From: an uncultured Sutterella sp.
GTDB taxonomy: Bacteria; Pseudomonadota; Gammaproteobacteria; Burkholderiales; Burkholderiaceae_F
DNA: 64,000 bases
Assembly: GCA_900542805.1 (NCBI GenBank)
Contig: UQOW01000002.1
Span: 1-64,000 of the forward strand
Direction: 5' to 3'
The notes beneath the pieces were generated by a model that saw only the letters and a list, made by a program, of their open reading frames with translations, ran no database searches and had not been told where the DNA came from. The position numbers were made by a program, and so were the translations under genes. The stretch's first letter is position 1. Each line of letters opens with the position of its first letter. Below, piece after piece: positions 19,676 to 28,418 of this stretch.

Positions 19676-19683
19676 TTGCCTGA

Positions 19684-20055
19684 TTAGCGGTTGCTGTCTT
19701 TAAAAAACCATTCTGCAATCAAACCCGCAATCGACCGAACGAGAAAAGTTGCAGCCGCCGTATCTTCAATGATGGACTTACTGATTTCGTCGTTGATTTG
19801 TTCCACATGTCGTTTCTCTCGGCCGGAAGCCTTTCGAAGTGCCTGCTTGGCGCTTCCGGAGCCATTGCGCTCGAAACGAGCCCGACTGCTCAGGTATTTA
19901 TCACGGTAGTTCTTCATTCTCCCGGCCTTGAAGCTTCGGCCGGTAGACAGCGCGGCGGCGTTGCGCCCTGCCGGAGGCTCTGACTTCAGTGTGCAATACA
20001 ACTTCGAAAACGCCGGATTAAACGGCATGACTGGTCTTATCGGAATGTATGCCAT
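19684..20055 (-). pseudogene. Internal remnant of a TnpB (IS1341-type) gene
   Basis: The minus-strand frame of 123 aa contains 'NYRDKYLSSRARFERNGSGS', then 'AKQALRKASGREKRHVEQIN' and 'DEISKSIIE', the helical region of TnpB between its two RuvC segments. Both ends are missing and the reading ends in unrelated sequence. It marks the left edge of the defence island and is probably a decayed mobile element. Confidence 0.6.
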
Positions 20056-20546
20056 TTAGGATGTTCCGTACGCTCCGGCGGCTAAGAAGTTAAGACTTTC
20101 TCCTTGTGAACTTCAGTCTATTACGTGGAAAGGCGTTCGCGCTATGTTCCCCGAAGACCTTAAGAAGGCGGGCAACGGAGGCAATCTCAAAAAGTTTGAC
20201 GAGATTTGGGCAAAGTCGATTCGGGATAGTCCGTGTCCCGCTCTTTTCGTCCGAGAACGGTAATGCAAATATCGGTTTCTATAACTAATCCATCCGAGAG
20301 TTATCGGCAGATTTCTGACCCAATTTAGATATCAAACATAAATAACATGCCAAATGGCACTGGGTTTTACTTATGCATCCGGGGCTTACTGGAGACGTCC
20401 AATCCGTCAAAGACGAACGGATTGTTTCGTGAAAAGCTCAGGTTATTCGCAGAGAAACAGATGTCGCAGGAGGTTAGTGGGTACGTCGGCCACCGAAAGA
20501 GTCCTGTCAAGAGGGGTGCATCAAAAAGGCGAGCTTTTACCAAGCG
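20056..20546. other. Gene-poor stretch at the left edge of the defence island
   Basis: 491 bp with only short, unsupported frames. Nothing resembling a CRISPR repeat array, which would be expected beside the type III adaptation genes, is visible. The sequence probably represents decayed element debris. Confidence 0.5.
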
Positions 20547-20840
20547 CTAAGTCTCTTGGAGCGCACTCGGCATACCTGTAAAGAAAATTCCTTCAGGTAA
20601 AACAGCTGTACCGAGCCTGGCTTTAATGCCGCGAGCAGGAAGCCGATAGAAGCGAAGATCGTCTTCTTTTTTGTCGATCAGGGGTTTGACGGCATTGAGG
20701 CACTTTTCAAGCTCGGCATCGTTGCCCGTCAGCATAAAGACGCTGTACTGAATAGGGACGGCAAAGCACAGCATCTTACGGTGAACGCGTTGCAGCCGGT
20801 CTTTTGCACGAATGTCGTAGCCGATTAAAAAGCTTGCCAT
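20547..20840 (-). CDS. cas2: CRISPR-associated endoribonuclease-like Cas2 (type III locus, copy 1)
   Basis: Small ferredoxin-fold protein, 97 aa from 'MASFLIGYDIRAKDRL'; an upstream start at 20888 would overlap csx16 further. The first strand with the 'YDI' acidic residue and 'RVHRKMLCFAVPIQYSVFML' are Cas2-like. Cas2 bridges Cas1 dimers during spacer integration. It is the last gene of a leftward operon cas2-cas1-csx16-cas2, giving two cas2-like genes around a single cas1. The two copies are clearly divergent. Confidence 0.75.
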   Translation of the reverse strand: MASFLIGYDIRAKDRLQRVHRKMLCFAVPIQYSVFMLTGNDAELEKCLNAVKPLIDKKEDDLRFYRLPARGIKARLGTAVLPEGIFFTGMPSALQET

Positions 20841-20850
20841 TTGCTCGAAT

Positions 20851-21162
20851 CTAGTCTCTCGTGAAGGGGTTGCCGACTCGGCGCACACAAAATTCCGTCA
20901 ATTTGCAGTGGATTTGATTTAAGGTATCGGACGTCAGTTCCTTTCCTCGCATTGACTCGGAAAGATTAAGTTCAATAGCGATAAAACGCGCTCCTTTCTG
21001 ACAAACGGTAGCGGCCGCTTCCATCGAAAGCGTTCCGATGACGGTGTCGCCCGGCTCAATGAGCGAGGTGTCCAAGTGCTTAATCCATTTGTCGACCGGA
21101 AGCCCTTTGGATTTAATCCAATCCAAGGCTCCTGGATGGCGGGATACAAACCAAGTCGTCAT
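20851..21162 (-). CDS. csx16: CRISPR-associated protein Csx16
   Basis: Protein of 103 aa beginning 'MTTWFVSRHPGALDWIKSKG', with 'VDKWIKHLDTSLIEPGDTVI' and 'GTLSMEAAATVCQKGARFIA', the pattern of the Csx16 (VVA1548) family. Csx16 occurs in type III CRISPR loci and has been linked to degradation of cyclic oligoadenylates (ring nuclease activity), which would switch off CARF effectors such as the two encoded nearby. The start has an AAGGAAAAGG ribosome site. It lies between cas1 and the second cas2. Confidence 0.8.
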   Translation of the reverse strand: MTTWFVSRHPGALDWIKSKGLPVDKWIKHLDTSLIEPGDTVIGTLSMEAAATVCQKGARFIAIELNLSESMRGKELTSDTLNQIHCKLTEFCVRRVGNPFTRD

Positions 21163-21173
21163 ACCTTTTCCTT

Positions 21174-22157
21174 TTAATTACTCGGTGTGTTATCCGAGAT
21201 GACAACGGTTTTTTGTCGAGAGGCAATCTCGGTTGTAAAATCGCCGGCGTATTTGTAGGCGCGCTTTTCAATGAGAGGGCGCCAGGTTCCGGCCGCTTCC
21301 TCGTAAGCCGGATAAAAACGCGTTCGAGCCGCCTTTCCCATTAGACATCCTTTTTCCGACATCGTAAAGTCTTCGACTCGTAAGGTGCCTTCCTTGAAAA
21401 GCGTCATGGCAAATCGGTCGGCTGTTGCTCGAAAAGATTCGACCATGTCGCAGGCAAAGGAGTAACGGGCAAAGTCCGCTTCGTGCAAAAAGCCGACAAA
21501 GGGATCGAGTCCGGCGGCATAGATGCCGAGCGCCGAATCAGCGATAAACAGTGTGTAGGCCAAAGAGAGCGTGGCATTAAACGGGTCGGTCGGGGGGCGA
21601 CGATTGCGTCCCGTAAAGTTCAGGGACTTCTTCAGAACACAGGAAAGCGCTTGAAAGTAGGCGGCAGCAGCGTGCCCTTCAATGCCCCGCAACTCACTCA
21701 TGGTGATTTTGTCGTACACGCGTTCGGCATCTTCATGAACCCAGTTGCGGTTTCGGTTAAATTCGATACCGGCTTGCGGGTGCTCCTTGTAAATCTCGTC
21801 TAACAGGTCGGCCTGCGAGGTGATTTTCTCTCGAATAAGCGCAACGGAAAAGAGGCGTTTAAATTCCTTATCCTCACTCAAGACACATTGAGCAATACGG
21901 CGTTTGACATCGTTATGCGGTGCCGGAAAAAAGAGGGAAGGCGTGTTTTGATAGCCCGAAAGAACAATGAGCCCGATTCCGTTTCTACCGAAATCGCCTA
22001 ATACCCTGGTCGTCACCGTGGCATTTCCTTTGATGATGACGCGGTCTAAAGGCGCGGTCGGTACCGTGCCGATGCGTTCGTTGTCCTCATAAAAGACAAG
22101 CGCACCGCCGTCGGTACGGACTTCGACATTTTTGCGATCGATGTAAAGGCTACTCAA
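21174..22157 (-). CDS. cas1: CRISPR integrase Cas1 (type III locus)
   Basis: Spacer integrase, 327 aa. The beta-strand N-terminal domain ('MSSLYIDRKNVEVRTDGG') is followed by the helical catalytic domain. Metal ligands are visible: Glu in 'ELRGIEGHAAAAYF', His in 'DPFVGFLHEADFARYSFACD' and the acidic residue in that same segment. It is quite different from the type II Cas1 at 59-60 kb, so the window carries two independent adaptation modules. No CRISPR array adjoins this one within the window. Confidence 0.9.
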   Translation of the reverse strand: MSSLYIDRKNVEVRTDGGALVFYEDNERIGTVPTAPLDRVIIKGNATVTTRVLGDFGRNGIGLIVLSGYQNTPSLFFPAPHNDVKRRIAQCVLSEDKEFKRLFSVALIREKITSQADLLDEIYKEHPQAGIEFNRNRNWVHEDAERVYDKITMSELRGIEGHAAAAYFQALSCVLKKSLNFTGRNRRPPTDPFNATLSLAYTLFIADSALGIYAAGLDPFVGFLHEADFARYSFACDMVESFRATADRFAMTLFKEGTLRVEDFTMSEKGCLMGKAARTRFYPAYEEAAGTWRPLIEKRAYKYAGDFTTEIASRQKTVVISDNTPSN

Positions 22158-22175
22158 GCTCGTGCTTCCTAAGAT

Positions 22176-22490
22176 TTAAAGGATAAGAAACGGCTTTAAA
22201 TTTTGACGTCGCGCTTGACCGAGAAAGACGGGAAAGTGCGACTCATCTAATTCAAAAAAATGAACGCGGTCCGTTGCTTGATTAATTCGCGTGCCGATTT
22301 TCTCAATGAGGTCTTTAAGTTCCGTTACGGTAACCCAGCATTCGTAAAAGGATTTTTGCCCGCTCACGGCAAACGAAGTCAAGAGTTTCTTAACACGGTA
22401 AAGGGCCGAGGAATCGGAGATGTCATAAGCTACGAGAACGAGAAGTCGGTTTTCCGTCAAGCGCAATCCCCACTGTAGTAACGGCGCCAT
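22176..22490 (-). CDS. cas2: CRISPR-associated Cas2 (type III locus, copy 2)
   Basis: Protein of 104 aa with 'LLVLVAYDISDSSALYRVKK' and 'LLTSFAVSGQKSFYECWVTV', typical of Cas2, and 'DRVHFFELDESHFPVFLG' near the end. It is the first gene of the leftward adaptation operon, 18 bp upstream of cas1. The precise N-terminus is uncertain because about 14 residues precede the usual Cas2 start. Confidence 0.78.
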   Translation of the reverse strand: MAPLLQWGLRLTENRLLVLVAYDISDSSALYRVKKLLTSFAVSGQKSFYECWVTVTELKDLIEKIGTRINQATDRVHFFELDESHFPVFLGQARRQNLKPFLIL

Positions 22491-22519
22491 TATTCTCCGT
22501 CAAAGTACGCTTGAGAACA

Positions 22520-22535
22520 ATCACAAATTTGTGAT
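22520..22535. promoter_or_regulatory. 16-bp perfect palindrome in the divergent type III promoter region
   Basis: ATCACAAATTTGTGAT is self-complementary and is flanked by direct CTTGAG hexamers (22510-22515 and 22537-22542). It lies in the 170-bp gap between the leftward adaptation operon and the rightward effector genes, a natural site for a common regulator. The arm order is the reverse of a CRP site, so CRP is not implied. Confidence 0.5.
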
Positions 22536-22660
22536 GCTTGAGAGGCGGTCACTCGATTTGTCAGAATCGGACTGTTTGAACCTTTTCTTTTCTCCTGAAA
22601 TTTGTAAAATTCTTCAGTCGGAGAGCGTTTGCGGTTCAGTGGATTTTAATCGGGGGATTT

Positions 22661-23821
22661 ATGGTAGAAAATGAAAATAAATGCACGTTTGATTTGTTGC
22701 AATTTCAGATGCATCTGTGTTTAGTTTCCGATCAAGCCGCTGCCAATTATCTTCCTGTTGTTTGCTTTCGTCCTAAATGCGTGGTTCTTGTCGTTTCTCC
22801 GCAGATGAAGGAACAAGCCGCCTCTTTGGAAGAAGCCCTTAAGCGCGCCGTTCCCGGAATTCACGTTGAGCACCTGGCTATTGCCGATACCAATGATATC
22901 AACGGCAATGTCTTAGCGTTTTGGAATGTCCTTTCTGAAAAGGCGGGTTTAAAGCCGTTGGTCAATCTTACGGGCGGAACAAAAACCATGTCTATTGCAG
23001 CGATGAAGGCAGCTGAGTCGGAGGGATGTCCCGCTTTTTATCTCGCCATGGAAAACAATTCCATTACTTTTTTTCCGAAGGGAGAGCTCTCCGAAGAACG
23101 ACACATCGAACACATTGCCTTTAAGCCCAAGATTCAAAATTATCTGGCAGCCTACGGCTATCTTTCCGACGGGGTTTGTCCGAGGACGGCGCGCCTTTCG
23201 GATTCGGAACTTGAGTTGTACCGAGAATTGATTGTGCGACCGAACTTCCATTTGGCCATTCCGTTGATTAACAAATTCGTCGTACAAGCCGAAGGAAGAA
23301 ACCGCACAAGAGGCCTGAAGGCGGCTTTAGATTCCGATATCTCGAATAAAAAGACGGTACTCTCGGCCGTTAACGAGTTTCAAAGAGCCGGATACTTGAC
23401 CTACAAGGACGGGGAACTCTTTTTTACCGATGAATCGAATCGCTTTTTTGTGGCCGGCGGTTGGATGGAAAAGTACGCGGCTCACTGCTTGGATAAACTC
23501 GGGATGCACCCGTGGATAAATCTTGAGGTTGAAAAGGGTGTTAAAAACGAAATCGACGTTGCCTTTTTACGGAATAATTGCTTGTATATCGTCGAGTGCA
23601 AGACAAGCATGACCAAGAACAAGGAAACGGCTGAGAAGATTGTTTACAAACTTGAAACGTTAAAGAAAATCGGGGGCTTGAAGACCCAACTGATTTTAAT
23701 CAGTTACCAAGATGTGGAAAAAAATGCAAAAAGGCGCGCTGAACAAGGCGGGATTGCCGTCATCGACGGAAAGAAGATTGAAAACCTGGAGTCGTATTTG
23801 CGCCAGGTGATTGAATCATGA
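22661..23821 (+). CDS. CARF-nuclease effector of the Card1/Can2 family (DUF1887)
   Basis: Type III CRISPR ancillary effector, 386 aa. The N-terminal CARF domain shows 'NLTGGTKTMSIAAMKAAE', the ligand-binding loop. A winged-helix-like middle leads to a C-terminal PD-(D/E)xK nuclease with 'NEIDVAFLRNNCLYIVECKT' (Asp and Glu-x-Lys visible). Family members are activated by cyclic tetra-adenylate made by Cas10 and then cut nucleic acids. The gene opens the rightward effector operon and overlaps the next gene by 4 bp (ATGA). Because cas10 in this window is truncated, its activator may not be made locally. Confidence 0.87.
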   Translation: MVENENKCTFDLLQFQMHLCLVSDQAAANYLPVVCFRPKCVVLVVSPQMKEQAASLEEALKRAVPGIHVEHLAIADTNDINGNVLAFWNVLSEKAGLKPLVNLTGGTKTMSIAAMKAAESEGCPAFYLAMENNSITFFPKGELSEERHIEHIAFKPKIQNYLAAYGYLSDGVCPRTARLSDSELELYRELIVRPNFHLAIPLINKFVVQAEGRNRTRGLKAALDSDISNKKTVLSAVNEFQRAGYLTYKDGELFFTDESNRFFVAGGWMEKYAAHCLDKLGMHPWINLEVEKGVKNEIDVAFLRNNCLYIVECKTSMTKNKETAEKIVYKLETLKKIGGLKTQLILISYQDVEKNAKRRAEQGGIAVIDGKKIENLESYLRQVIES

Positions 23822-24957
23822 CAGAACCGGACCGACGCATCCTTGTTTCCGTCACCGGCATGACTCCGCAGGTCGTGACAGAAACGCTTTATGCACTCGT
23901 GACTCAGGAACATGCCGTTCCGACGGAAATTCATCTGATTACGACAGCGAACGGCAGAAATCGGGCTCTGCGTGATTTGCTTGATTCTCAAACCGGACAA
24001 TTTCACGCCTTCTGCCGGGATTACGACTTGGTCGGTCGAATTCGTTTTGATGATTCGATGATTCACGTCATTTGCGATGCCAACGGGCACCCGCTAAGTG
24101 ATATTCGAACACAAGACGACAATACGCAGGCTGCCGACTTGATTGTTCGCCTCATGCAGCAGTTTTGCAGCGATTCGGAGGCGTCCGTTCATGTTTCTCT
24201 TGCAGGCGGTCGTAAGACTATGAGTTTTTTCGTCGGTTATGCGCTTTCGCTTTTCGGACGTTCCCAAGATCGACTTTCCCATGTTCTTGTCTCGGAGCCC
24301 TACGAAAACAACCGAGATTTCTTTTATCCGACACAAATCCCACACACGATTTTTAATCATTTCGGTGAGGCACTCGATGCTCAAAGCGCAAAAATTGCTT
24401 TAGCCGATATCCCGTTCGTGCGATTGCGTAACGGTCTGCCCGAAACGCTTTTAACGGGTAAAGTCGGCTATAGCGAAACGGTGCGAGTGGCCCAAAACCG
24501 CATTGTTCCGCCGGTTTCCGTCTCTTTTGATTCGGAAAAGCGCCTTGTCCTTTGCGGCATGCGTCCTGTAAGAATGTCCCCGTGTCTTTTTGCGATGTAT
24601 CTGTGGCTGGCCATTCGCTGTAAAGAAAAGGCTCCTGCCGTGCGTCCCGGAACGAATGCTCAGGCAGAAGAGTTTCTTCGTGTCTACAAACGCATCGCCG
24701 GACAAACAGGCGACTATGACAACGCCGTTGCAGCGCTACGCCACGACGGAGATTTCTTGCCGTATTTTCAGGAAAAGCGCTCCTTGATACATCGGCAAAT
24801 TCGAGCTGAGCTCGGCGCGTCATCCGCGGTCCCGTACCTGATTCAGTCGCTTGTCAAACGCTTGGATACGCGATACACGTTAAAACTGTCGCCCAAGGAA
24901 ATCACGCTTCCGTCACAAGTTTGTTATCTGAGTCAAGCAATCCGAAAACGCCTATAG
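23818..24957 (+). CDS. CARF protein of the NE0113 / Csm6 family
   Basis: 379-aa protein starting 'ILVSVTGMTPQVVTETLYAL', the hallmark of the NE0113 CRISPR-associated family (annotated elsewhere as a Csm6-type ring nuclease or CARF protein). A second CARF motif 'SLAGGRKTMSFFVGYALSLF' follows near residue 130. The C-terminal half is helical, perhaps with a DNA- or RNA-binding helix-turn-helix; the HEPN motif R-x4-6-H was not clearly identified. It overlaps the Card1 stop by 4 bp. A role in sensing or degrading cyclic oligoadenylate is known for the family; which of the two applies here is uncertain. Confidence 0.78.
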   Translation: MTEPDRRILVSVTGMTPQVVTETLYALVTQEHAVPTEIHLITTANGRNRALRDLLDSQTGQFHAFCRDYDLVGRIRFDDSMIHVICDANGHPLSDIRTQDDNTQAADLIVRLMQQFCSDSEASVHVSLAGGRKTMSFFVGYALSLFGRSQDRLSHVLVSEPYENNRDFFYPTQIPHTIFNHFGEALDAQSAKIALADIPFVRLRNGLPETLLTGKVGYSETVRVAQNRIVPPVSVSFDSEKRLVLCGMRPVRMSPCLFAMYLWLAIRCKEKAPAVRPGTNAQAEEFLRVYKRIAGQTGDYDNAVAALRHDGDFLPYFQEKRSLIHRQIRAELGASSAVPYLIQSLVKRLDTRYTLKLSPKEITLPSQVCYLSQAIRKRL

Positions 24958-24992
24958 TACCTTAGGTCGTTAGAGAGAAAAGGGGAAAAGTC

Positions 24993-25346
24993 ATGTCAAA
25001 ACCCGGAATGTTTCAAAGACGTCTGTCGCGTTCGGGTTTGGCGTTCCGTCTTCTTGCGGGAACGGTCCTGTTTTTCATTGCCTCACTCGGTTTTGTGGAG
25101 GCGAACAATCCGGATTCTGCCCTATTGCAACTTGTGTGGGTTGCGACGCTTTTATGCATTTCAGTTTGGATGTTTATTTGTGCCGTTGAGCGGCTAAATG
25201 ACATAAATCGGCCGCGTTGGTTCGTGCTTTTTCTGCTGATTCCGTATGTCAATCTTGCTATATGGCTTTGGTTGTTGTTTTCAAAATCACGGCAGGAAAC
25301 TTGCGAAGGGCAGAACGGAAATCCGACGGCGTCGGGTGTTTCGTGA
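24993..25346 (+). CDS. DUF805-like small membrane protein
   Basis: 117 aa with three or four hydrophobic segments. 'AVERLNDINRPRWFVLFLLI' followed by 'PYVNLAIWLWLLF' matches the DUF805 core. It sits inside the type III effector operon between the CARF genes and cas10, with GAGAAAAGGGG as ribosome site. A membrane protein in this position may be a type III accessory effector, but DUF805 proteins also occur in many unrelated settings. Confidence 0.7.
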   Translation: MSKPGMFQRRLSRSGLAFRLLAGTVLFFIASLGFVEANNPDSALLQLVWVATLLCISVWMFICAVERLNDINRPRWFVLFLLIPYVNLAIWLWLLFSKSRQETCEGQNGNPTASGVS

Positions 25347-25366
25347 TTTACGTGTAAAGGAGGGGT

Positions 25367-26932
25367 ATGCCTAATCTATTGGATGCAACGTGTCGCGTGG
25401 CACTGGCCGGTCTCGTGCACGATTTGGGAAAATTTGCGCAACGAGCAGGCTTGGAAGTTTCCAAAGAACGATTGGAAACACACGAACAACTGTACTGCCC
25501 CCAAAAGGAAATCGGCGGGAAAATCTGGTGGACGCACAAGCATGCGGCGTACACGGCACTTTTCTTTGAAGATATCGAAAAAGGGGCTCCGGACTTAGTC
25601 AAAGGGGATGCCTACCCGTTTGCCTCTCGCACGGAAGGCGGTGAGATCACCGATTCCATTGCCAATGCAGCGGGAGCCCATCACAATCCTAAGACATTTT
25701 TACAATGGATTATTGCTGTCGCCGACCGCGTCTCATCGGGTTTTGAGCGTGATGATTACGCCGATAAATCGGCTTTGGACTCGGAAAAAACCGATTACAT
25801 CACGACGCGGTTAAGAAGTCTTTCGGAAGGAGTCTCTCTGACCGATTCAAAGGCTAACAGTTCCGACTTGAAAAAAGCACTTCCTCTAAAGCCGCTTTCG
25901 GCAGCTGCTCTTTTCCCGCAATCGCTCGAGCGCGTTGAAACAAACGATGTCAATCAGGCAAAGCTTGAATATCGAAACTTGTGGAAGGCGTTTTCCGAGG
26001 CTATGGCTCCGAATGCCGAGGAGCCGATTCCCGATGCCTTCCGTAAGAACTGGACGCTTTGGCTCGATGTCTTTGACACCGCTTGGTTGACGTTTACTTC
26101 ATCGATTCCGTCGGCTACGGCTTTCGGGGTTCGTCCCGATGTTTCTCTGTACGACCACTGCAAGGCAACGGCGGCGATTGCCACAGCTCTTTGGGCTTGG
26201 CATGAGGCGACCGGAAAGACCGATGCCGAGGCGGCACGTGCGATGAAAGGCAAGGTCGATTGGGACGAAAAGAAATTTCTTCTTATCCAAGGCGACTTTT
26301 TCGGTATCCAGAATTTCATATTCTCCGAAGGCAGTGAAACCAATAAAAACGCCGCTAAAATTTTGCGCGGACGCTCGTTTTATGTATCGCTCATGACGGA
26401 ACTTGCGGCTTTAAAAGTCTTGCAGACGCTGTCGCTTCCGCCGACAAGCCAGATTCTCAATGCGGCCGGTAAATTCCTGATTGTGGCGCCGAATACGCCT
26501 CAGACAATCCAACTCCTTAATACCGTTAAGGAAACATTGGATGCCTGGTTTGTCAAAAACACCTTTGCAACAGCCGGCATCGGACTGGCGTGGACCGAGG
26601 CTTCCTGTCGCGATTTTGTAGAAAAGCATTACGACAGCCTCGTCACACGGTTGATTCAAACCCTCGATTGTGAAAAGCTACGCCGCTTTAACCTGACACA
26701 GTTTGCCAATCCTGTGTTGGATGCAGACTTTTCTCAAGGTGTGTGCTCCTGGCGTTCGATGTTGCCGGCAAACGGAAAAACGGACGGACTTCCCACGTGC
26801 GCTTTGACGCGCGATGAAATGAATATCGGAAAATGGATTCCGTCTTTTAAACGTCTCTTGATTTTGACGGAGTCCGCTCCGATTCACAACAGTGACTCTG
26901 TTAAGGTGCGAGGAACTTGCTACCGTATCTGA
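25367..26932 (+). pseudogene. cas10: cas10/csm1, truncated before the cyclase motif
   Basis: Large subunit of a type III effector complex, cut short. The N-terminal HD nuclease domain is present (His18-Asp19 in 'LAGLVHDLGKFAQRAG', later 'GAHHNP'), followed by the first palm domain ('LIQGDFFGIQNFIFSEGSET', 'AAKILRGRSFYVS'). Cas10-like sequence runs to about residue 508 ('KRLLILTESAP') and then ends in a short nonsense tail; about 250-350 residues are missing. The GGDD cyclase motif of the second palm domain is absent, as are all csm2-csm5/cmr genes, cas6 and an array. Cyclic oligoadenylate synthesis and target recognition are therefore not encoded here. The break coincides with a shift to A+T-richer sequence and a beheaded helicase gene. 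Confidence 0.85.
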
Positions 26933-28415
26933 ACAGATTGCTAAGAAAATTCCTGAATTGGTACGTTTAGACTCTGCTTTGCGAGTTGAAGACGCCCTTG
27001 GTGGACGAAACAACGGAATTCACAGAACAGAATTAAGCAATGCAAAGGTGGTGATTCGGGACGTATTTTCTGGAATGGACGTTAATCGGAATCAGTTTTG
27101 TACCAAAGCTTTTAAAGCGACTATCGAAAATCTGCTTGTGGCGTATCCCACATGGGCAGTAACTAGTTTATCTGTGGGACGGTTCATTCCACCTGTGGCT
27201 GGGCTATTTAACCTTGTGCTTATTGACGAGGCAACTCAGGCCAACATCGCGATGGCAATACCACTGCTGTTTCGTGCGAAAAGAGCAGCAATTATTGGAG
27301 ATCCGCAACAACTTCAGTTCATCTCAATGCTGAGACCAGATACGGACTATATCTTGAGAATTCATGCAAAGATTAATGAAGATAAATACCGACATTATAG
27401 TTATTGCGAGCAATCACTTTACGATTTTGCAGCTGGAGTAGATGGTGCTTTTGTGACCGGATTAAATGAAACCTTCAGAAGTTGCCCTGAGATTGCAGCA
27501 TATTCTGGAGCAACCTTTTATCGCGATAACTTGTTGGTTGCGACCGATATCAGTCATTTAAAACTCCCGCAAGGGCACCGACTCGGAATTGAATGGGTTG
27601 ATGTCAACGCCTCAATAGAACCCGCAACTGGCACTGGATGTTGGTGCCTAGAGGAGGCAGAGACCGTTGCCACACAGATTAAGAGCATTCTTGTAAATGC
27701 TGAATTTCAGGGAACAATCGGTGTTGTTACACCGTTTGCATACCAGGCTCAGAGAATTGACGCTTTAGTTCGCGAGCGTTCCGGTATTCCTCAGGCGGTC
27801 TTGGATCGGTCGCAGTTTCTTTCCAGAACGGCCCATTCTTTTCAGGGAGATGAACGGGATGTGATTGTATTCAGCCTTTGTTCGGGACAGTCAATGCCCA
27901 AAGGATGCCTGAATTTTGTGACAAAAAATGCCAATATTTTCAACGTGGCGGCCAGCCGAGCCCGTTCTCTTCTGTTAATTGTGGGAAATAAGAGTTGGGC
28001 TCAGCAATGCAATATACCGCACATTTCGGCGTTGACTCGAGATTGGCGAACCTACTACGAGCCAAAGGTGACACAGTGGGCCCCGTATGAATCAAAGTAC
28101 GAGCAGATTCTTGGAGAAAGACTAAAGCAGGAAGGATTGGACATCATTCCGCAGTTCCGTGTTTCCACTCGACGGTTGGATTTTGCCCTCTTTAAAGATT
28201 CGGCAAAACTGGATATCGAAGTTGATAGCGACACTTATCATCGAGGGGAAGACGGGTATAGAAAAATAGAGGATACGTGGCGAGATGAACAACTAATTCG
28301 GCTTGGTTGGAAGCCTCTTCGCATATGGACCTACGAAATTGATAACAATTTAGACAAGTGTGTGCAATATATAAAAACTCAGTGGCAGGACTTGCTTGCT
28401 CAAGCAGGGAATTAG
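26892..28415 (+). pseudogene. UPF1-like SF1 helicase with nuclease-like tail, lacking its N-terminal part
   Basis: The remaining 507 residues contain SF1 motif II 'LVLIDEATQA', motif III 'AAIIGDPQQLQFISML', motif IV 'LNETFRSCPEI', motif V 'RTAHSFQGDERDVIVFSLC' and motif VI 'NVAASRARSLLLIVGN'. Walker A (motif I) and everything before it are missing, so ATP hydrolysis is not possible as read. The C-terminal 110 residues look like a Vsr/DUF559-type PD-(D/E)xK fold ('STRRLDFALF', 'DIEVDSDTYH', 'WRDEQLIRLGW'). Helicase similarity begins at about 26,895, directly against truncated cas10. The GTG start at 26892 is only the first possible codon after the junction. Such UPF1-like helicases belong to CoCoNuT operons. 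Confidence 0.8.
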
Positions 28416-28418
28416 GCT

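Noticed and set aside
19690..20546. A type III CRISPR array next to cas2/cas1/csx16
   Set aside because: No regularly spaced repeat was found between the terminator at 19.65 kb and cas2, nor in the 22.5 kb divergent region.
22520..22535. CRP binding site
   Set aside because: The arms are in the order TCACA...TGTGA rather than TGTGA...TCACA, so the palindrome is not a CRP site.
23818..24957. HEPN ribonuclease motif in the NE0113/Csm6-type protein
   Set aside because: No convincing R-x4-6-H motif could be placed in the C-terminal half, so RNase activity was not claimed.
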